A DNA stretch of 64,000 nucleotides, taken from the NCBI GenBank assembly GCA_033344815.1, contig JAWPMR010000001.1:1970136-2034135 (forward strand). The letters are read 5' to 3'. A program made the position numbers and the translations under genes. Positions 25,063-37,357 of this stretch are shown piece after piece (positions within the stretch are counted from its first letter, which is position 1; every line of letters begins with the position of its first letter). The notes beneath the pieces are model-generated. The model worked only from the letters and a program-made list of their open reading frames with translations, searched no databases and had not been told where the DNA came from. Origin of the DNA: Paracoccaceae bacterium. GTDB lineage: Bacteria > Pseudomonadota > Alphaproteobacteria > Rhodobacterales > Rhodobacteraceae.

Positions 25063-27587
25063 GCCTTGGTATCGCGGTGAAATTTGCCCGGCGGGAGTTA
25101 CGCGGTGGCCTGCGCGGCTTTCGCATTTTCCTTGCTTGTCTTGCGCTTGGCGTGGCGGCAATTGCTATTGTCGGTTCAGTACGCGCCAGCATCGAAGCAG
25201 GTCTGGCCCGCGAAGGCGCAGCCTTATTGGGCGGCGATGCAGAGCTGGATTTCACCTACCGTTTCGCCACCGAAGAAGAACGAGCATGGATGGAGGACAC
25301 CGCCCTCGCGGTCTCCGAAATTGCGGATTTCCGGTCCATGGCGGTGGTTGGTGAGGGCGAGACATCCGAACGCGCTCTGACCCAGATCAAGGCTGTCGAT
25401 GACGCCTATCCGCTGGTCGGCACGGTCTTGCTCGAGCCTGAAATGCCGCTGGATCAGGCATTGGCGGATCAAGATGGTTTGCCCGGATCGGTCATGGAAC
25501 GCGTGCTGGTGGATCGCCTCGGTCTGAGCATTGGCGATACCTTCCGGCTGGGCACACAGGCTTTCCACCTCTCCGCCGTTCTCACTCGTGAACCGGACAG
25601 TGCGGCGGGTGGGTTTGCCCTTGGCCCCCGCACCATCGTGCGCACACCCAGCCTTGAAAACTCTTCTCTGCTGGCATCAGGATCTATCTTTGAGTCAGAA
25701 TATCGGCTGAAACTGCCTGAAAATACGGACCTCGACGCGCTGGCAGCCGAAGTCCGCGCCCGATTTGAAGGCACGGGTGCGCGCTGGCGGGATTCGCGCA
25801 ACGGCGCGCCCGGTGTGTCCCGATTTGTTGAACGCCTCGGGTCCTTTCTGGTGCTGGTTGGGCTGTCCGGTCTGGCCGTGGGAGGGGTAGGCGTGTCCTC
25901 TGCTGTCCGGTCCTATATGGCCAGCAAAACCAATGTGATCGCAACACTCAGGACCCTCGGAGCCGAACGCAGCACAATTTTTCAGACTTATTTCCTGCAA
26001 ATCGGGGTCCTGTCGCTTCTCGGCGTTGGTCTCGGCGTCCTGTTGGGAGGCACCATCCCTATTGTTTTCGGGCCATTGCTTGAATCGCGGCTACCGATCC
26101 CGGCCCAATTCGCAATCTACCCTGCCCCGCTGATCGAGGCCGTTATCTATGGGCTGCTGACCGCTTTCTTGTTCACACTCTGGCCATTGGCGCGGGCTGG
26201 TGACATCCGTGCCGCCACCCTTTTTCGTGATGCGCTCACCGCAGGACGGCGGCTGCCTGCCACGCGATATCTTTTGGTGACCGCCGCCGCATTGGCGCTC
26301 TTGCTCGCCGTGGCGGGCTGGTTCTCTGGCTCATGGTGGCTCACACTCTGGACCGCAGGCGGCATCACAGGAGCCTTGTTGCTGCTCTCTGGTGCAGCTT
26401 TCCTCATCCGTATCCTCTCACGACGAGGCGGCAGACTGGCCCGTGGTGCACCGCGCCTTCGCTGGGCGCTTGCCGCCATTGCCGACCCGCGCGAGGGCGC
26501 CGCCTCTGTTGTCCTGTCACTGGGTCTGGGCCTTTCCGTTCTTGCGGCCGTTGGCCAGATTGACGGAAACCTGCGCAATGCAATTTCAGGGAACCTGCCC
26601 GACATCGCTCCCTCCTATTTCTTCGTCGACATCCAGAAAGATCAGATCGACGGTTATACCGAGCGCTTGCGCAGTGATCAGGCAGTCACCGACATCCAAT
26701 CCGCGCCAATGCTGCGCGGTGTGGTGACACAGATCAACGGCAAACCTGCGCGTGAAGTTGCAGGCGATCACTGGGTGGTTCGCGGGGATCGCGGTGTCAC
26801 CTATGCAGCCGCCCTACCGGAAAATACCCGTCTGACAGAAGGCACATGGTGGGAAGAAGACTACACTGGTCCGCCGCTGATCAGCTTCGCCGCAGAAGAG
26901 GGCGAGGAAATGGGTCTGTCGCTGGGCGACACGATCACACTCAACGTCCTGGGACGCGACATTACGGGCACAATCGCCAGTTTCCGTGAGGTGGATTTTT
27001 CAACTGCAGGTATCGGATTCATACTGACGATGAACCCTTCGGCGCTCTCGGGCGCGCCGCATAGCTTCATCTCGACCGTCTATGCATCCCCTGATTCCGA
27101 AGCCCGGATTCTGCGCGATCTCAGCACCCGTTACCCCAACATCACCGCAATCCGCGTGCGAGATGCCATCGACCGTGTCGCCGATGTGCTCAGTGGGCTG
27201 GCGGCGGCCACGTCCTATGGCGCCGGCGCGACCCTGCTGACTGGCTTGCTGGTCCTGTTTGGCGCGGCTTCTGCCGGGACCACCGCGCGCAGCTACGAGG
27301 CTGCTGTACTCAAAACCCTGGGCGTCACCCGGCGCAGCATCTTTTTAAGCTTCGCCCTGCGCTCCGCCCTTCTTGGCTTACTGGCCGGATCGGTCGCGCT
27401 GGCGGCCGGAATTGGCGGAGGCTGGGCTGTCAGCACATTCATCATGGAAACCGACTTCACCGTGATCTGGCCCTATGCCTTCGCCATTATCGGCGGCGGC
27501 ATTCTCGCAACTCTTCTGGCCAGCCTCGCTTTTGCATGGGGGCCGGTAAACACCACGCCAGCGCGGGTTTTAAGGGCCCGTGAATAG
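25059..27587 (+). CDS. ybbP: ABC transporter permease YbbP (FtsX-like)
   Basis: An 842-residue inner-membrane protein with the MacB/FtsX architecture repeated: an N-terminal helix (~18-40), a periplasmic domain, three helices (~255-390), a second set beginning near 410, another periplasmic domain and three C-terminal helices (~715-830). Length and double FtsX layout agree with YbbP. Translation is coupled to ybbA by a 4-bp overlap. Confidence 0.92.
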   Translation: MSLGIAVKFARRELRGGLRGFRIFLACLALGVAAIAIVGSVRASIEAGLAREGAALLGGDAELDFTYRFATEEERAWMEDTALAVSEIADFRSMAVVGEGETSERALTQIKAVDDAYPLVGTVLLEPEMPLDQALADQDGLPGSVMERVLVDRLGLSIGDTFRLGTQAFHLSAVLTREPDSAAGGFALGPRTIVRTPSLENSSLLASGSIFESEYRLKLPENTDLDALAAEVRARFEGTGARWRDSRNGAPGVSRFVERLGSFLVLVGLSGLAVGGVGVSSAVRSYMASKTNVIATLRTLGAERSTIFQTYFLQIGVLSLLGVGLGVLLGGTIPIVFGPLLESRLPIPAQFAIYPAPLIEAVIYGLLTAFLFTLWPLARAGDIRAATLFRDALTAGRRLPATRYLLVTAAALALLLAVAGWFSGSWWLTLWTAGGITGALLLLSGAAFLIRILSRRGGRLARGAPRLRWALAAIADPREGAASVVLSLGLGLSVLAAVGQIDGNLRNAISGNLPDIAPSYFFVDIQKDQIDGYTERLRSDQAVTDIQSAPMLRGVVTQINGKPAREVAGDHWVVRGDRGVTYAAALPENTRLTEGTWWEEDYTGPPLISFAAEEGEEMGLSLGDTITLNVLGRDITGTIASFREVDFSTAGIGFILTMNPSALSGAPHSFISTVYASPDSEARILRDLSTRYPNITAIRVRDAIDRVADVLSGLAAATSYGAGATLLTGLLVLFGAASAGTTARSYEAAVLKTLGVTRRSIFLSFALRSALLGLLAGSVALAAGIGGGWAVSTFIMETDFTVIWPYAFAIIGGGILATLLASLAFAWGPVNTTPARVLRARE

Positions 27588-27596
27588 GACTTAGTG

Positions 27597-27628
27597 CCTC
27601 CGGCGGGAGTATTTGAGACCAAAAGAAA
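27597..27628 (+). repeat. Dispersed intergenic element, copy A
   Basis: The sequence CCTCCGGCGGGAGTATTTGA followed by GACCAAAAGAA lies just after ybbP. A related element faces it on the other strand at 27750-27771. I recall similar GGGAGTATTT-CCAAAAGAAG sequences at gene ends in Roseobacter genomes; this is from memory. Confidence 0.4.
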
Positions 27629-27652
27629 CGGGGTGACCCTTCGACCACCCCG
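27629..27652 (-). terminator. Hairpin between ybbP and gcvP
   Basis: A 7-bp GC-rich stem (CGGGGTG/CACCCCG) with a 10-nt loop. An A-rich stretch precedes it on the + strand, making a T-rich tail on the minus strand. It could end transcription from either side of this convergent junction. Confidence 0.4.
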
Positions 27653-27749
27653 CAAAGAAATCAGTTTCCTGCTTCTTCTGGCACGGTCATCGGCGCTCCC
27701 GCCTGTACCGCGGAAGCATGATATCTCAGTCGAGGTTAACAAGAGCTTG

Positions 27750-27771
27750 CTTCTTTTGGCCAAAAATACTC
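27750..27771 (-). repeat. Dispersed intergenic element, copy B
   Basis: Read on the minus strand it is GAGTATTTTTGGCCAAAAGAAG, i.e. the core of copy A with a longer, self-complementary TTTTTGGCCAAAA centre. The two copies face each other across the ybbP/gcvP junction. Confidence 0.4.
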
Positions 27772-27816
27772 TCAAAAGGAAGATTGCGGGCTTGGTGGTA
27801 CAGGAAAATTCCGACG

Positions 27817-30660
<2,844 letters not shown>

Positions 30661-30690
30661 TGTATGCTTCCTTAAGAGGGGCTTCAGAGA

Positions 30691-31050
30691 TCAGGCGATG
30701 AATTTCTGATAGCCAGCTTCATCCATGAATTCGTCCATCTGGCTGGCGTCAGAGACCTGCAATTTGAAAAACCACGCCTCGCCCTGGGGATCCTCATTCA
30801 CCATGCCCGGATTATCCGCGAGCGTGGAATTCACCTCGACGATTTCCCCATCCACCGGAGCCAGAATATCGCTGGCGGCCTTGACGGACTCGATCACAAC
30901 GACCTCATCGTCCTTGCTGACCGTGGTGCCTTCTTCAGGCAGTTCCACAAACACCACATCGCCCAGCTGTTCAGCGGCGTGGATGGTGATGCCTACGACC
31001 ATGACGCCGTCTTCTTCACGCAGCCATTCGTGCTCTTCGGTGAATTTCAT
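30691..31050 (-). CDS. gcvH: Glycine cleavage system H protein
   Basis: Lipoyl carrier of the glycine cleavage system, 119 residues. The lipoylated lysine is in VVIESVKAASDI; the N terminus MKFTEEHEWLREEDG is characteristic. It lies 18 bp after gcvT and 30 bp before gcvP. Confidence 0.97.
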   Translation of the reverse strand: MKFTEEHEWLREEDGVMVVGITIHAAEQLGDVVFVELPEEGTTVSKDDEVVVIESVKAASDILAPVDGEIVEVNSTLADNPGMVNEDPQGEAWFFKLQVSDASQMDEFMDEAGYQKFIA

Positions 31051-31068
31051 GTGTTTTTCTCCTATGTG

Positions 31069-32190
31069 TTATCGTTTGAAATTGGCGGGGGTGAAGGGCA
31101 GTTTGACCACGTGCAAAGGCAGCCTTTTGCCGCGCACTTCGCCGAATAATGCGGTGCCGGGCGTGGCGTTCGGGGCATCAACATATCCCATCGCCACCGG
31201 CCCCTCGACAGATGGGCCAAAGCCCCCGGATGTCACGGTCCCAATCTGCGCGCCGCCCTCGGCTTGGTCATAAATCGCGACGCCGCTGCGCATCGGCGCA
31301 CGGCCGTCGGGTTTCAGGCCAACGCGCCGTTTGGCGGGAGCCGTCGCAAAAGCATCCAAAATCGGACCCGCGCCGGGAAAGCCGCCTTCACGCGCGCCGC
31401 CTGCGCGGCGCAGCTTTTGAATGGCCCAGCTCAGACCCGCAGAAACCGGGTCAGTGCCTGCATCTATGTCATTGCCATAAAGGCAAAGCCCCGCCTCCAG
31501 CCGCAGTGAATCCCGCGCGCCCAAACCAATCGGGGCGACGCCTTCCAGCGCCAGCAAGGTTTGCGCCAATCCCTCAGCGTCTGAGGCGGCCACCGAAATC
31601 TCGTATCCGTCCTCGCCGGTATAGCCCGAACGCGATGCCCAGACGGCAGCACCACCCAGGCTTAGATCGGTCACATCCATGAACCGCATGTCAGCCGCGC
31701 GCGCGTCCAAAGAAGCCAACGCCGCTTCTGCGCCCGGCCCTTGCAGGGCGATCAGCGCGCGATCCGTCAGTTCGGTCAAGGTAATCTCCTGTGGCAGAGC
31801 GGCGCGCATCCGCGCCACATCCGCCGTTTTGCAGGCCGCATTCACCACCACAAACAAATCATCGCCGCGCCGCGCGAACATCAGATCATCCTCGATCCCG
31901 CCCGCGTCATTTGTGAACAACCCGTAGCGTTGGCGTCCATCGCCCAGCCCCAGCACGTCCATCGGCACCAGAGCCTCAAACGCCAGCGCCACAGCCTCCC
32001 AGGATGGACCCGACAGGATCACCTGACCCATATGACTGACATCAAACAGCCCTGCATACGTACGCGTATGGTTATGCTCCTGCATCACGCCCATCGGGTA
32101 TTGCACGGGCATGTCGTAGCCCGCAAACGGCACCATCTTTGCGCCCAATGCCACGTGCAATGCATGCAGCGGTGTTTTCAACAAGCTCAT
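31069..32190 (-). CDS. gcvT: Glycine cleavage system T protein (aminomethyltransferase)
   Basis: Transfers the methylene group from aminomethyl-lipoyl-GcvH to tetrahydrofolate, releasing ammonia. About 373 residues starting MSLLKTPLHALHVALGAKMVPFAGYDMPVQYP, with YTGEDGYEISV and the GLGARDSLRLEAGLCLYGND segment typical of GcvT. The ATG at 32190 follows AAGGGGAGAGG; frame extension to 32256 would run towards the riboswitch and is rejected. First gene of the operon. Confidence 0.96.
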   Translation of the reverse strand: MSLLKTPLHALHVALGAKMVPFAGYDMPVQYPMGVMQEHNHTRTYAGLFDVSHMGQVILSGPSWEAVALAFEALVPMDVLGLGDGRQRYGLFTNDAGGIEDDLMFARRGDDLFVVVNAACKTADVARMRAALPQEITLTELTDRALIALQGPGAEAALASLDARAADMRFMDVTDLSLGGAAVWASRSGYTGEDGYEISVAASDAEGLAQTLLALEGVAPIGLGARDSLRLEAGLCLYGNDIDAGTDPVSAGLSWAIQKLRRAGGAREGGFPGAGPILDAFATAPAKRRVGLKPDGRAPMRSGVAIYDQAEGGAQIGTVTSGGFGPSVEGPVAMGYVDAPNATPGTALFGEVRGKRLPLHVVKLPFTPANFKR

Positions 32191-32264
32191 CCGGCCTCTC
32201 CCCTTGCGCCGGTTGCGTGTGATCAAACCACCGGCATCCCAGACGCGCACTTGCACGCCCTGAT

Positions 32265-32425
32265 GCCCCCTCTGTCTTTTCGCCTGAGATCGTTATCCCT
32301 TCGGCGGATGCGCGATGGCACCTCTCTCCAGAGTTTTGCAATCCCGCACGGTCCGGTGGCCTGAGAGTTTCCGGGGCGGTTGCTCCTTCGGCACCAGCTG
32401 TGCGGCTGGTTCTCCCGGGCGAGAT
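32265..32425 (-). promoter_or_regulatory. Tandem glycine riboswitch
   Basis: On the minus strand two glycine aptamers follow each other. The first has GGGAGA, then GCCGAAGGAGCAA, then CTCTCAGGCCACCGGACCG. The second has CTCTGGAGAGAG, then CGCCGAAGGGATAACGATCTCAGGC, then AAAAGACAGAGGG. These are the conserved joining sequences of the gcvT-type RNA. It ends about 75 bp before the gcvT ATG and switches the operon on with glycine. Confidence 0.95.
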
Positions 32426-32520
32426 TGGCGTGACGGTATGCCAGCGTATGCGGATGGGTCAAGGTCCCTTGTGCCTCAATCTGCATAATGTTTGACTGCG
32501 CCTAAACTTCATGCGGAGCG

Positions 32521-33114
32521 ATGATGAGCGACCCTTATTTCTTTGGCTATGGCAGCCTTGTGAACACCAAAAGCCACAGCTATCCGGACGCCCGGCCCGC
32601 CACATTGAACGGCTGGCGCAGGGCCTGGGTCACTACACCGCGATTCGGTGTGGTACTTTTGACGGGGGTGCCCGCGCCTGGTCACAGCATTCAGGGGCTG
32701 ATCGCTGCGGTCCCAGATGCGGATTGGGAGGCGCTGGATGCACGCGAGGGCGGCTATGCCCGTCTGCCTGCGCGTCACGCGGTGGATCACGACCACCCGC
32801 ATGATCCCGACATCGCGGTCTATGCGGTGGCCCCGGAAAACCACCTGCAGCGGGAAGACCATATGATCCTGCTCAGCTATCTTGATGTGGTGGTGCAAGG
32901 ATTTGACGAGGTCTTTGGCACAGCCGGCGTGCAGGCGTTTTTCGACACCACGGATGGATGGGACACGCCTATTCTGAATGATCGCGCAGAACCGCTTTAT
33001 CCGCGGCATCAGGTCCTGAGCACGGCTCAAACCGCGCTTGTGGACGATCATCTGACGCGTTTATCTGTGCCGGTGAAGCAACGCCATGAGGCGCCCCTGC
33101 CGCGCGAATTCTAA
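32521..33114 (+). CDS. Gamma-glutamylcyclotransferase-like protein
   Basis: A 197-residue protein with the AIG2/GGCT fold: the N-terminal FFGYGSLVN substrate loop and the catalytic-acid region ALDAREGGYARL. Family members release 5-oxoproline from gamma-glutamyl peptides, but this longer variant with a C-terminal extension (FDEVFGTAGVQAFFDTTDGWDTPILNDR) has no assigned substrate. Two consecutive ATGs after GGAG mark the start. The last 54 bp overlap the convergent MATE gene. Confidence 0.8.
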   Translation: MMSDPYFFGYGSLVNTKSHSYPDARPATLNGWRRAWVTTPRFGVVLLTGVPAPGHSIQGLIAAVPDADWEALDAREGGYARLPARHAVDHDHPHDPDIAVYAVAPENHLQREDHMILLSYLDVVVQGFDEVFGTAGVQAFFDTTDGWDTPILNDRAEPLYPRHQVLSTAQTALVDDHLTRLSVPVKQRHEAPLPREF

Positions 33115-34455
33115 AGGCGGCGCGTCCTGCACCGGGGTCTTTGCCATCACCCGGCGCGCCAGCCCCCAGGCCAATGCGCCAAAGATCACGCCCGCTGCGG
33201 CCTGCCCGATCAACACGCCTTGCGCGCCCAAAACACCCGCGCCCAGCAACACCAGAGGCACCATCCCGATGGTATTGCGCCCCCAGTTGAGGAAGGTGGA
33301 ATAAAACGGATGCCCCATATTATTGAAAGCCGCATTGGCGATGAACAAAATGCCGTTGAAAAAGAACAAAAGCGACAGCGGCCCGCAAAACAGAAACACC
33401 AATTCGCGTGTGATCCCGGTGGCCGAAAACAGATCGGCGATGGGCGCGCGCAGGGCAAAGAGCAGCGCGGATACCAACACAATCACGATGCCATTAAACA
33501 GCACCGCCGCGCGGAACCCGGCCTGCACCCGCGCGCCGTCCCCAGCCCCGAAATTCTGGCCCAAAATAGGCCCGACTGCGCCGGAGAGCGCGAAAATCAC
33601 CCCAAAGGCAACCATAGACAGCCGCCCCACGATCGCCATGCCGGCCACGGCGGCCTCACCGAAATCGGCCATGGCGCGGGTCACAATGGCCTGCCCCACC
33701 GGGGTCGCCAATTGGGTCAGGATGGCGGGCAAGGCAATTGTCGCGATGGGTAAAATATCACGCAGCATCCCGGCGGCGCGCGGGCGTCCAACGCCGCCAT
33801 AATGCTGGATCAACGGCACAAGCGCCGCATAGGCGATCACCAGCCGCGCCGCCACAGAGGCCAGCGCCGCGCCGGTCAGATCCAGCCCCAGACCAAAGAT
33901 CAAAATCGGGTCCAGCACCGCATTGACGCCACCGCCATAGATGGTCGCCATCATGGCGCGTTTGGCGTCCCCATGGGCGCGCAGGATCGCACCGCCCATC
34001 ATGCCGATCATCAGGAATGGCAGGCTGGGCACAATGATCTTCAAATAGGACACAGCGAGATCCGCAATCGCGTCTTGCGCACCCAATAGGGACACTAAAA
34101 CCTCTAGGTTCAACCAGACGGCCACGGCAAAAACAGCACCAAAAACAAACCCATAGATCAGCGAATGGGTTTTGCGTTCTTCGGCCAATGACGCATCACC
34201 CGCACCCAAGGCCCGCGCCACCAAGGCGCCCGCGGCAATCGACATACCGATGCCAAAAGAGGTGGTGAAAAACAGGATGGTTGCGGCATAGCCGACGGCG
34301 GCGGCCAATTCGGCCTCGCCCAGCATGGCGATGAAAATCATGTCGACAAAATCGACAAGGAAGATCGCCATCAGGCCCACAGAAGAGGTCAGTGACATCA
34401 CCGATACGTGGCGGAACAGGTTCCCGCTCAGGAATTTTGCCTGAGCGTCAGCCAT
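33061..34455 (-). CDS. MATE-family efflux transporter
   Basis: A 464-residue inner-membrane protein with twelve predicted helices in two similar halves, including the MATE pattern near the N terminus (SVGLMAIFLVDFVDMIFIAMLGEAELAAAVGYA) and GQNFGAGDGARVQAGF at the second-half boundary. Exports drugs or metabolites in exchange for Na+ or H+. The C-terminal cytoplasmic tail overlaps the end of the convergent cyclotransferase gene. It lies 24 bp after gltX on the same strand. Confidence 0.9.
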   Translation of the reverse strand: MADAQAKFLSGNLFRHVSVMSLTSSVGLMAIFLVDFVDMIFIAMLGEAELAAAVGYAATILFFTTSFGIGMSIAAGALVARALGAGDASLAEERKTHSLIYGFVFGAVFAVAVWLNLEVLVSLLGAQDAIADLAVSYLKIIVPSLPFLMIGMMGGAILRAHGDAKRAMMATIYGGGVNAVLDPILIFGLGLDLTGAALASVAARLVIAYAALVPLIQHYGGVGRPRAAGMLRDILPIATIALPAILTQLATPVGQAIVTRAMADFGEAAVAGMAIVGRLSMVAFGVIFALSGAVGPILGQNFGAGDGARVQAGFRAAVLFNGIVIVLVSALLFALRAPIADLFSATGITRELVFLFCGPLSLLFFFNGILFIANAAFNNMGHPFYSTFLNWGRNTIGMVPLVLLGAGVLGAQGVLIGQAAAGVIFGALAWGLARRVMAKTPVQDAPPLEFARQGRLMALLHRHR

Positions 34456-34479
34456 GACCCAACCTGAAGGCTGCGCGCA

Positions 34480-35805
34480 TCATCCGCGCGCCTTGACCAC
34501 CTGCAACAGCGGCATCAGCGCGGACATATCCGGCCCGTGCGCCTGCCCGGTCAGCGCCTTGCGCAGCGGCATGAACAATCCGCGCCCTTTGCGCCCCGTC
34601 GCTTCTTTGACGGCGGCGGTCCAGGTGCCCCATGTCTGATCGTCAAACGGGCCTTCGGGCAGCAGCAACATGGCCTGGGCGACAAATTCCGTGTCTTCGG
34701 CGTCAATCACCGGGTCGGCTCCGTCCCGCATCATATCCCACCAGGGCGCGATATCCTTGAGCGTGGTGATGTTTTCGCGGGTGACGTCCCAGAACTGCGC
34801 GGCCTTATCCTGCGGCACGCCGACCGCTTCCAGCGTGTCCGCCACAGTCTCAAGCGGCAAGCTCGCCAGATGCCGCGCGGTCAGCGGCATCAGATCCTCA
34901 ACGTCAAATTTCGTTGGCGCAGAACCAAATCGTTCGATGTCGAACCCTTCGATCAATTCCGCCATATCGCCGCGCAGTTCCACCGGATCAGACGAGCCCA
35001 GCCGTGCCATCATGCTCAACAGCGCCATCGGCTCAATGCCCCGCTCACGCAGATCGCGCAACGCCAGCGTGCCAAGCCGTTTGGACAGCGCCTCGCCCTT
35101 GGGACCGGTCAGCAATGAGTGATGTGCAAAGGCTGGAACGGTGCCGCCAAGCGCTTGAATAATCTGGATTTGTGTCGCGGTATTGGTCACATGATCGGAC
35201 CCGCGCACCACATTCGTGACACCCATTTCAGTGTCATCCACGACGCTGGCCAGCGTGTATAACACCTGTCCGTCCCCGCGAATGAGCACCGGATCCGACA
35301 CGGAGGCGGCATCAATCGAGATATCCCCGAGGATCCCGTCTTGCCACTCAATCCGCTGTTGATCGAGTTTGAAGCGCCACACGCCGTCGCCGCGCTCGGC
35401 GCGCAAGGCGGTTTTTTCAGCCTCCGACAGCGCCAGTGCCGCGCGGTCATAGACCGGGGGTTTGCCCATGTTCAGCTGTTTTTTGCGTTTGAGGTCAAGC
35501 TCGGTGGGGCTTTCAAAGGCCTCATAAAACCGACCCATGTCGCGCAGCGCATCCGCCGCCGCGTGATAGCGATCAAGCCGTTCGGATTGCCGCTCGACGC
35601 GGTCCCAGTGCAGGCCCAACCACTCCAGGTCCTGCTTGATCCCATCGACATATTCTTCTTTGGAACGCTCTGGATCGGTATCATCGATCCGCAAGATGAA
35701 CGTCCCGCCCGCCTTGCGCGCAATGAGGTAATTCATCAGCGCTGTGCGCAGGTTGCCGATGTGGATATAGCCGGTGGGCGAGGGGGCGAAACGCGTGGTG
35801 GTCAT
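34480..35805 (-). CDS. gltX: Glutamate--tRNA ligase
   Basis: Class I aminoacyl-tRNA synthetase charging glutamate. The HIGH-type motif is in FAPSPTGYIHIGNLRTAL (residues ~6-23), and ALSKRLGTLALRDL holds the KMSKS-type loop. Length (441 aa) is slightly short, typical of one of the two GltX paralogues often found in this order. If a second copy exists elsewhere, tRNA specificity (Glu versus Gln) could be divided between them. Confidence 0.94.
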   Translation of the reverse strand: MTTTRFAPSPTGYIHIGNLRTALMNYLIARKAGGTFILRIDDTDPERSKEEYVDGIKQDLEWLGLHWDRVERQSERLDRYHAAADALRDMGRFYEAFESPTELDLKRKKQLNMGKPPVYDRAALALSEAEKTALRAERGDGVWRFKLDQQRIEWQDGILGDISIDAASVSDPVLIRGDGQVLYTLASVVDDTEMGVTNVVRGSDHVTNTATQIQIIQALGGTVPAFAHHSLLTGPKGEALSKRLGTLALRDLRERGIEPMALLSMMARLGSSDPVELRGDMAELIEGFDIERFGSAPTKFDVEDLMPLTARHLASLPLETVADTLEAVGVPQDKAAQFWDVTRENITTLKDIAPWWDMMRDGADPVIDAEDTEFVAQAMLLLPEGPFDDQTWGTWTAAVKEATGRKGRGLFMPLRKALTGQAHGPDMSALMPLLQVVKARG

Positions 35806-35864
35806 GTGTGTCTCCTGTTGGGGCGCGTCGTGTCACAGGGCAGCGCAATTGTCCAGCAAAGCGA

Positions 35865-36281
35865 TCACGTGGGGTGGATCGGCCAGCGCGTCGCGAGATC
35901 GTCCAGACCGGCGCAGATCAGGGTTTTCAGAACGCCCAGATCGACGTCTTGCAGCTTATTGATATAAAGACAGGATTTCCCGATCTTGTGCTTGCCCAGA
36001 GCTGTCAGGATATCGCTGAAATTGGCGTATCCGGGCATGATATAGACCGACAGCTTGGCTTTGCGCGGCGCAAACCCCGTTGCCAGATACGTGCCCGAGC
36101 GACCGGACTTATAGGTGTAGTCATAGCTGCCATAGCCCAGAATATTGCCGCGCCAGAGCTTTGGGTGCCAGCCCGTCAGATCCTGAAACAGCGCGTTCAG
36201 GACCTTTGCTTCCTCGGCGCGACGCGCAGGGGAAATGCTGTTCAGGAAATCCATAACCACCGGTTCATCACTCATCCTCAC
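35865..36281 (-). CDS. DUF1801 family protein
   Basis: A 138-residue soluble protein with the DUF1801 pattern: PVVMDFLNSISPARRAEEAKVL, WRGNILGYGSYDYTYKSGRSG and LSVYIMPGYANFSDILTALGKHKIGKSCLYINKLQDVDL. Related proteins include a B. subtilis iron-chaperone candidate, but function is not established. The first ATG (36281) and one two codons later are equally possible. It lies 59 bp upstream of gltX on the same strand. Confidence 0.85.
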   Translation of the reverse strand: MRMSDEPVVMDFLNSISPARRAEEAKVLNALFQDLTGWHPKLWRGNILGYGSYDYTYKSGRSGTYLATGFAPRKAKLSVYIMPGYANFSDILTALGKHKIGKSCLYINKLQDVDLGVLKTLICAGLDDLATRWPIHPT

Positions 36282-36381
36282 CGCTCCTCGCAGAAATATG
36301 ATGACATTGTATCAGAATAAAATGGGCAGCGCGCACCATCATGCTATTTGACCTCATGTCCAACACAAAAGGAAAATGATC

Positions 36382-37311
36382 ATGTCAGATCAGATCAACA
36401 TCTCCCGACGCGCAGCCCTTGCCGGTGCCGCCGCCCTGCCCCTAGTCGCTGCCAGTTCTGGCGTTGCCCGCGCGGGTGCCGAGATGAAAGGCGTGGCGAT
36501 GAGCCCGTTCAACCGCGTCAAGGTCGGGGGTTTTGAAGTCACCACATTGCTGGCCGGGACCCGCGCCGTTGAAGGGCCGCATAATATTTTCGGCCTGAAC
36601 GTGGATGCGGACACTTTTGCCGCCGTTTCCGCCGAGGCGAACCTGCCCACGGATGTCTCCCAGTTCTTCTTCACGCCCACCGTGGTGAATACCGGTTCCG
36701 AACTGGTGTTGTTTGACACTGGTCTGTCCGCCGCAGGTACCACCTCAGCGCTTGAGGCCGCCGGCTATACTGCGGACCAGATCGACGCGGTGGTGATCAC
36801 GCACATGCACGGCGATCACATTGGCGGCATGACAACCGAAGACGGTTCGCTGACCTATGCCAATGCGCGTCTTGTGACGGGTCGTGCGGAATTTGACGCT
36901 TGGTCCAAAGCGGACAATGACAATTTCAAAGCTAAGATCGCGCCCTTTGCGGACCAATTCGCCTTCCTTGAGGATGGCGCAGATGTGGCATCAGGGCTGA
37001 CAGCCATGGCGGCCTTTGGTCATACCCCGGGTCACATGACGTATATGGTTGAGGATGGCGGCACGCAGCTGGTGATCGGTGCTGATTTCGCCAATCACTA
37101 TGTGTGGTCACTGGCCCATCCGGATTGGGAAGTGAAGTTCGACATGGACAAGCCCGCCGCCGCGATCACGCGCCGCCGGATTCTGGACATGATGGCAACC
37201 GACAAGATGGCCTTTATCGGGTATCACATGCCGTGGCCCGGTGTCGGCTATGTTGAAAAGCGTGGCGACGGGTTTGCCTATGCGCCCCATAGCTATCAGC
37301 TGATGCTGTAA
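36382..37311 (+). CDS. Exported metallo-beta-lactamase-fold hydrolase
   Basis: About 309 residues with a Tat-like signal (ISRRAALAGAAALPLVAASSGVARA). The metal motif HMHGDH is in VVITHMHGDHIGGM, followed by FGHTPGHMTY and IGADFANH, giving the usual set of His/Asp ligands for a binuclear site. It resembles lactonase-like exported members of the fold; the substrate is unknown. The ATG at 36382, 8 bases after AAAGGA, is preferred over one two codons upstream. Confidence 0.88.
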   Translation: MSDQINISRRAALAGAAALPLVAASSGVARAGAEMKGVAMSPFNRVKVGGFEVTTLLAGTRAVEGPHNIFGLNVDADTFAAVSAEANLPTDVSQFFFTPTVVNTGSELVLFDTGLSAAGTTSALEAAGYTADQIDAVVITHMHGDHIGGMTTEDGSLTYANARLVTGRAEFDAWSKADNDNFKAKIAPFADQFAFLEDGADVASGLTAMAAFGHTPGHMTYMVEDGGTQLVIGADFANHYVWSLAHPDWEVKFDMDKPAAAITRRRILDMMATDKMAFIGYHMPWPGVGYVEKRGDGFAYAPHSYQLML

Positions 37312-37322
37312 CGATTTGCGGG

Positions 37323-37349
37323 GCGGTGGCCTGAAAGCCCACCCTACGG
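37323..37349 (+). repeat. REP-like 27-nt repeat, copy 2
   Basis: Exact reverse complement of 21633-21659. Here it sits in the short convergent gap between the metallo-hydrolase and the esterase gene, where a hairpin could protect or end both transcripts. Confidence 0.6.
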
Positions 37350-37357
37350 GCGTTTCC

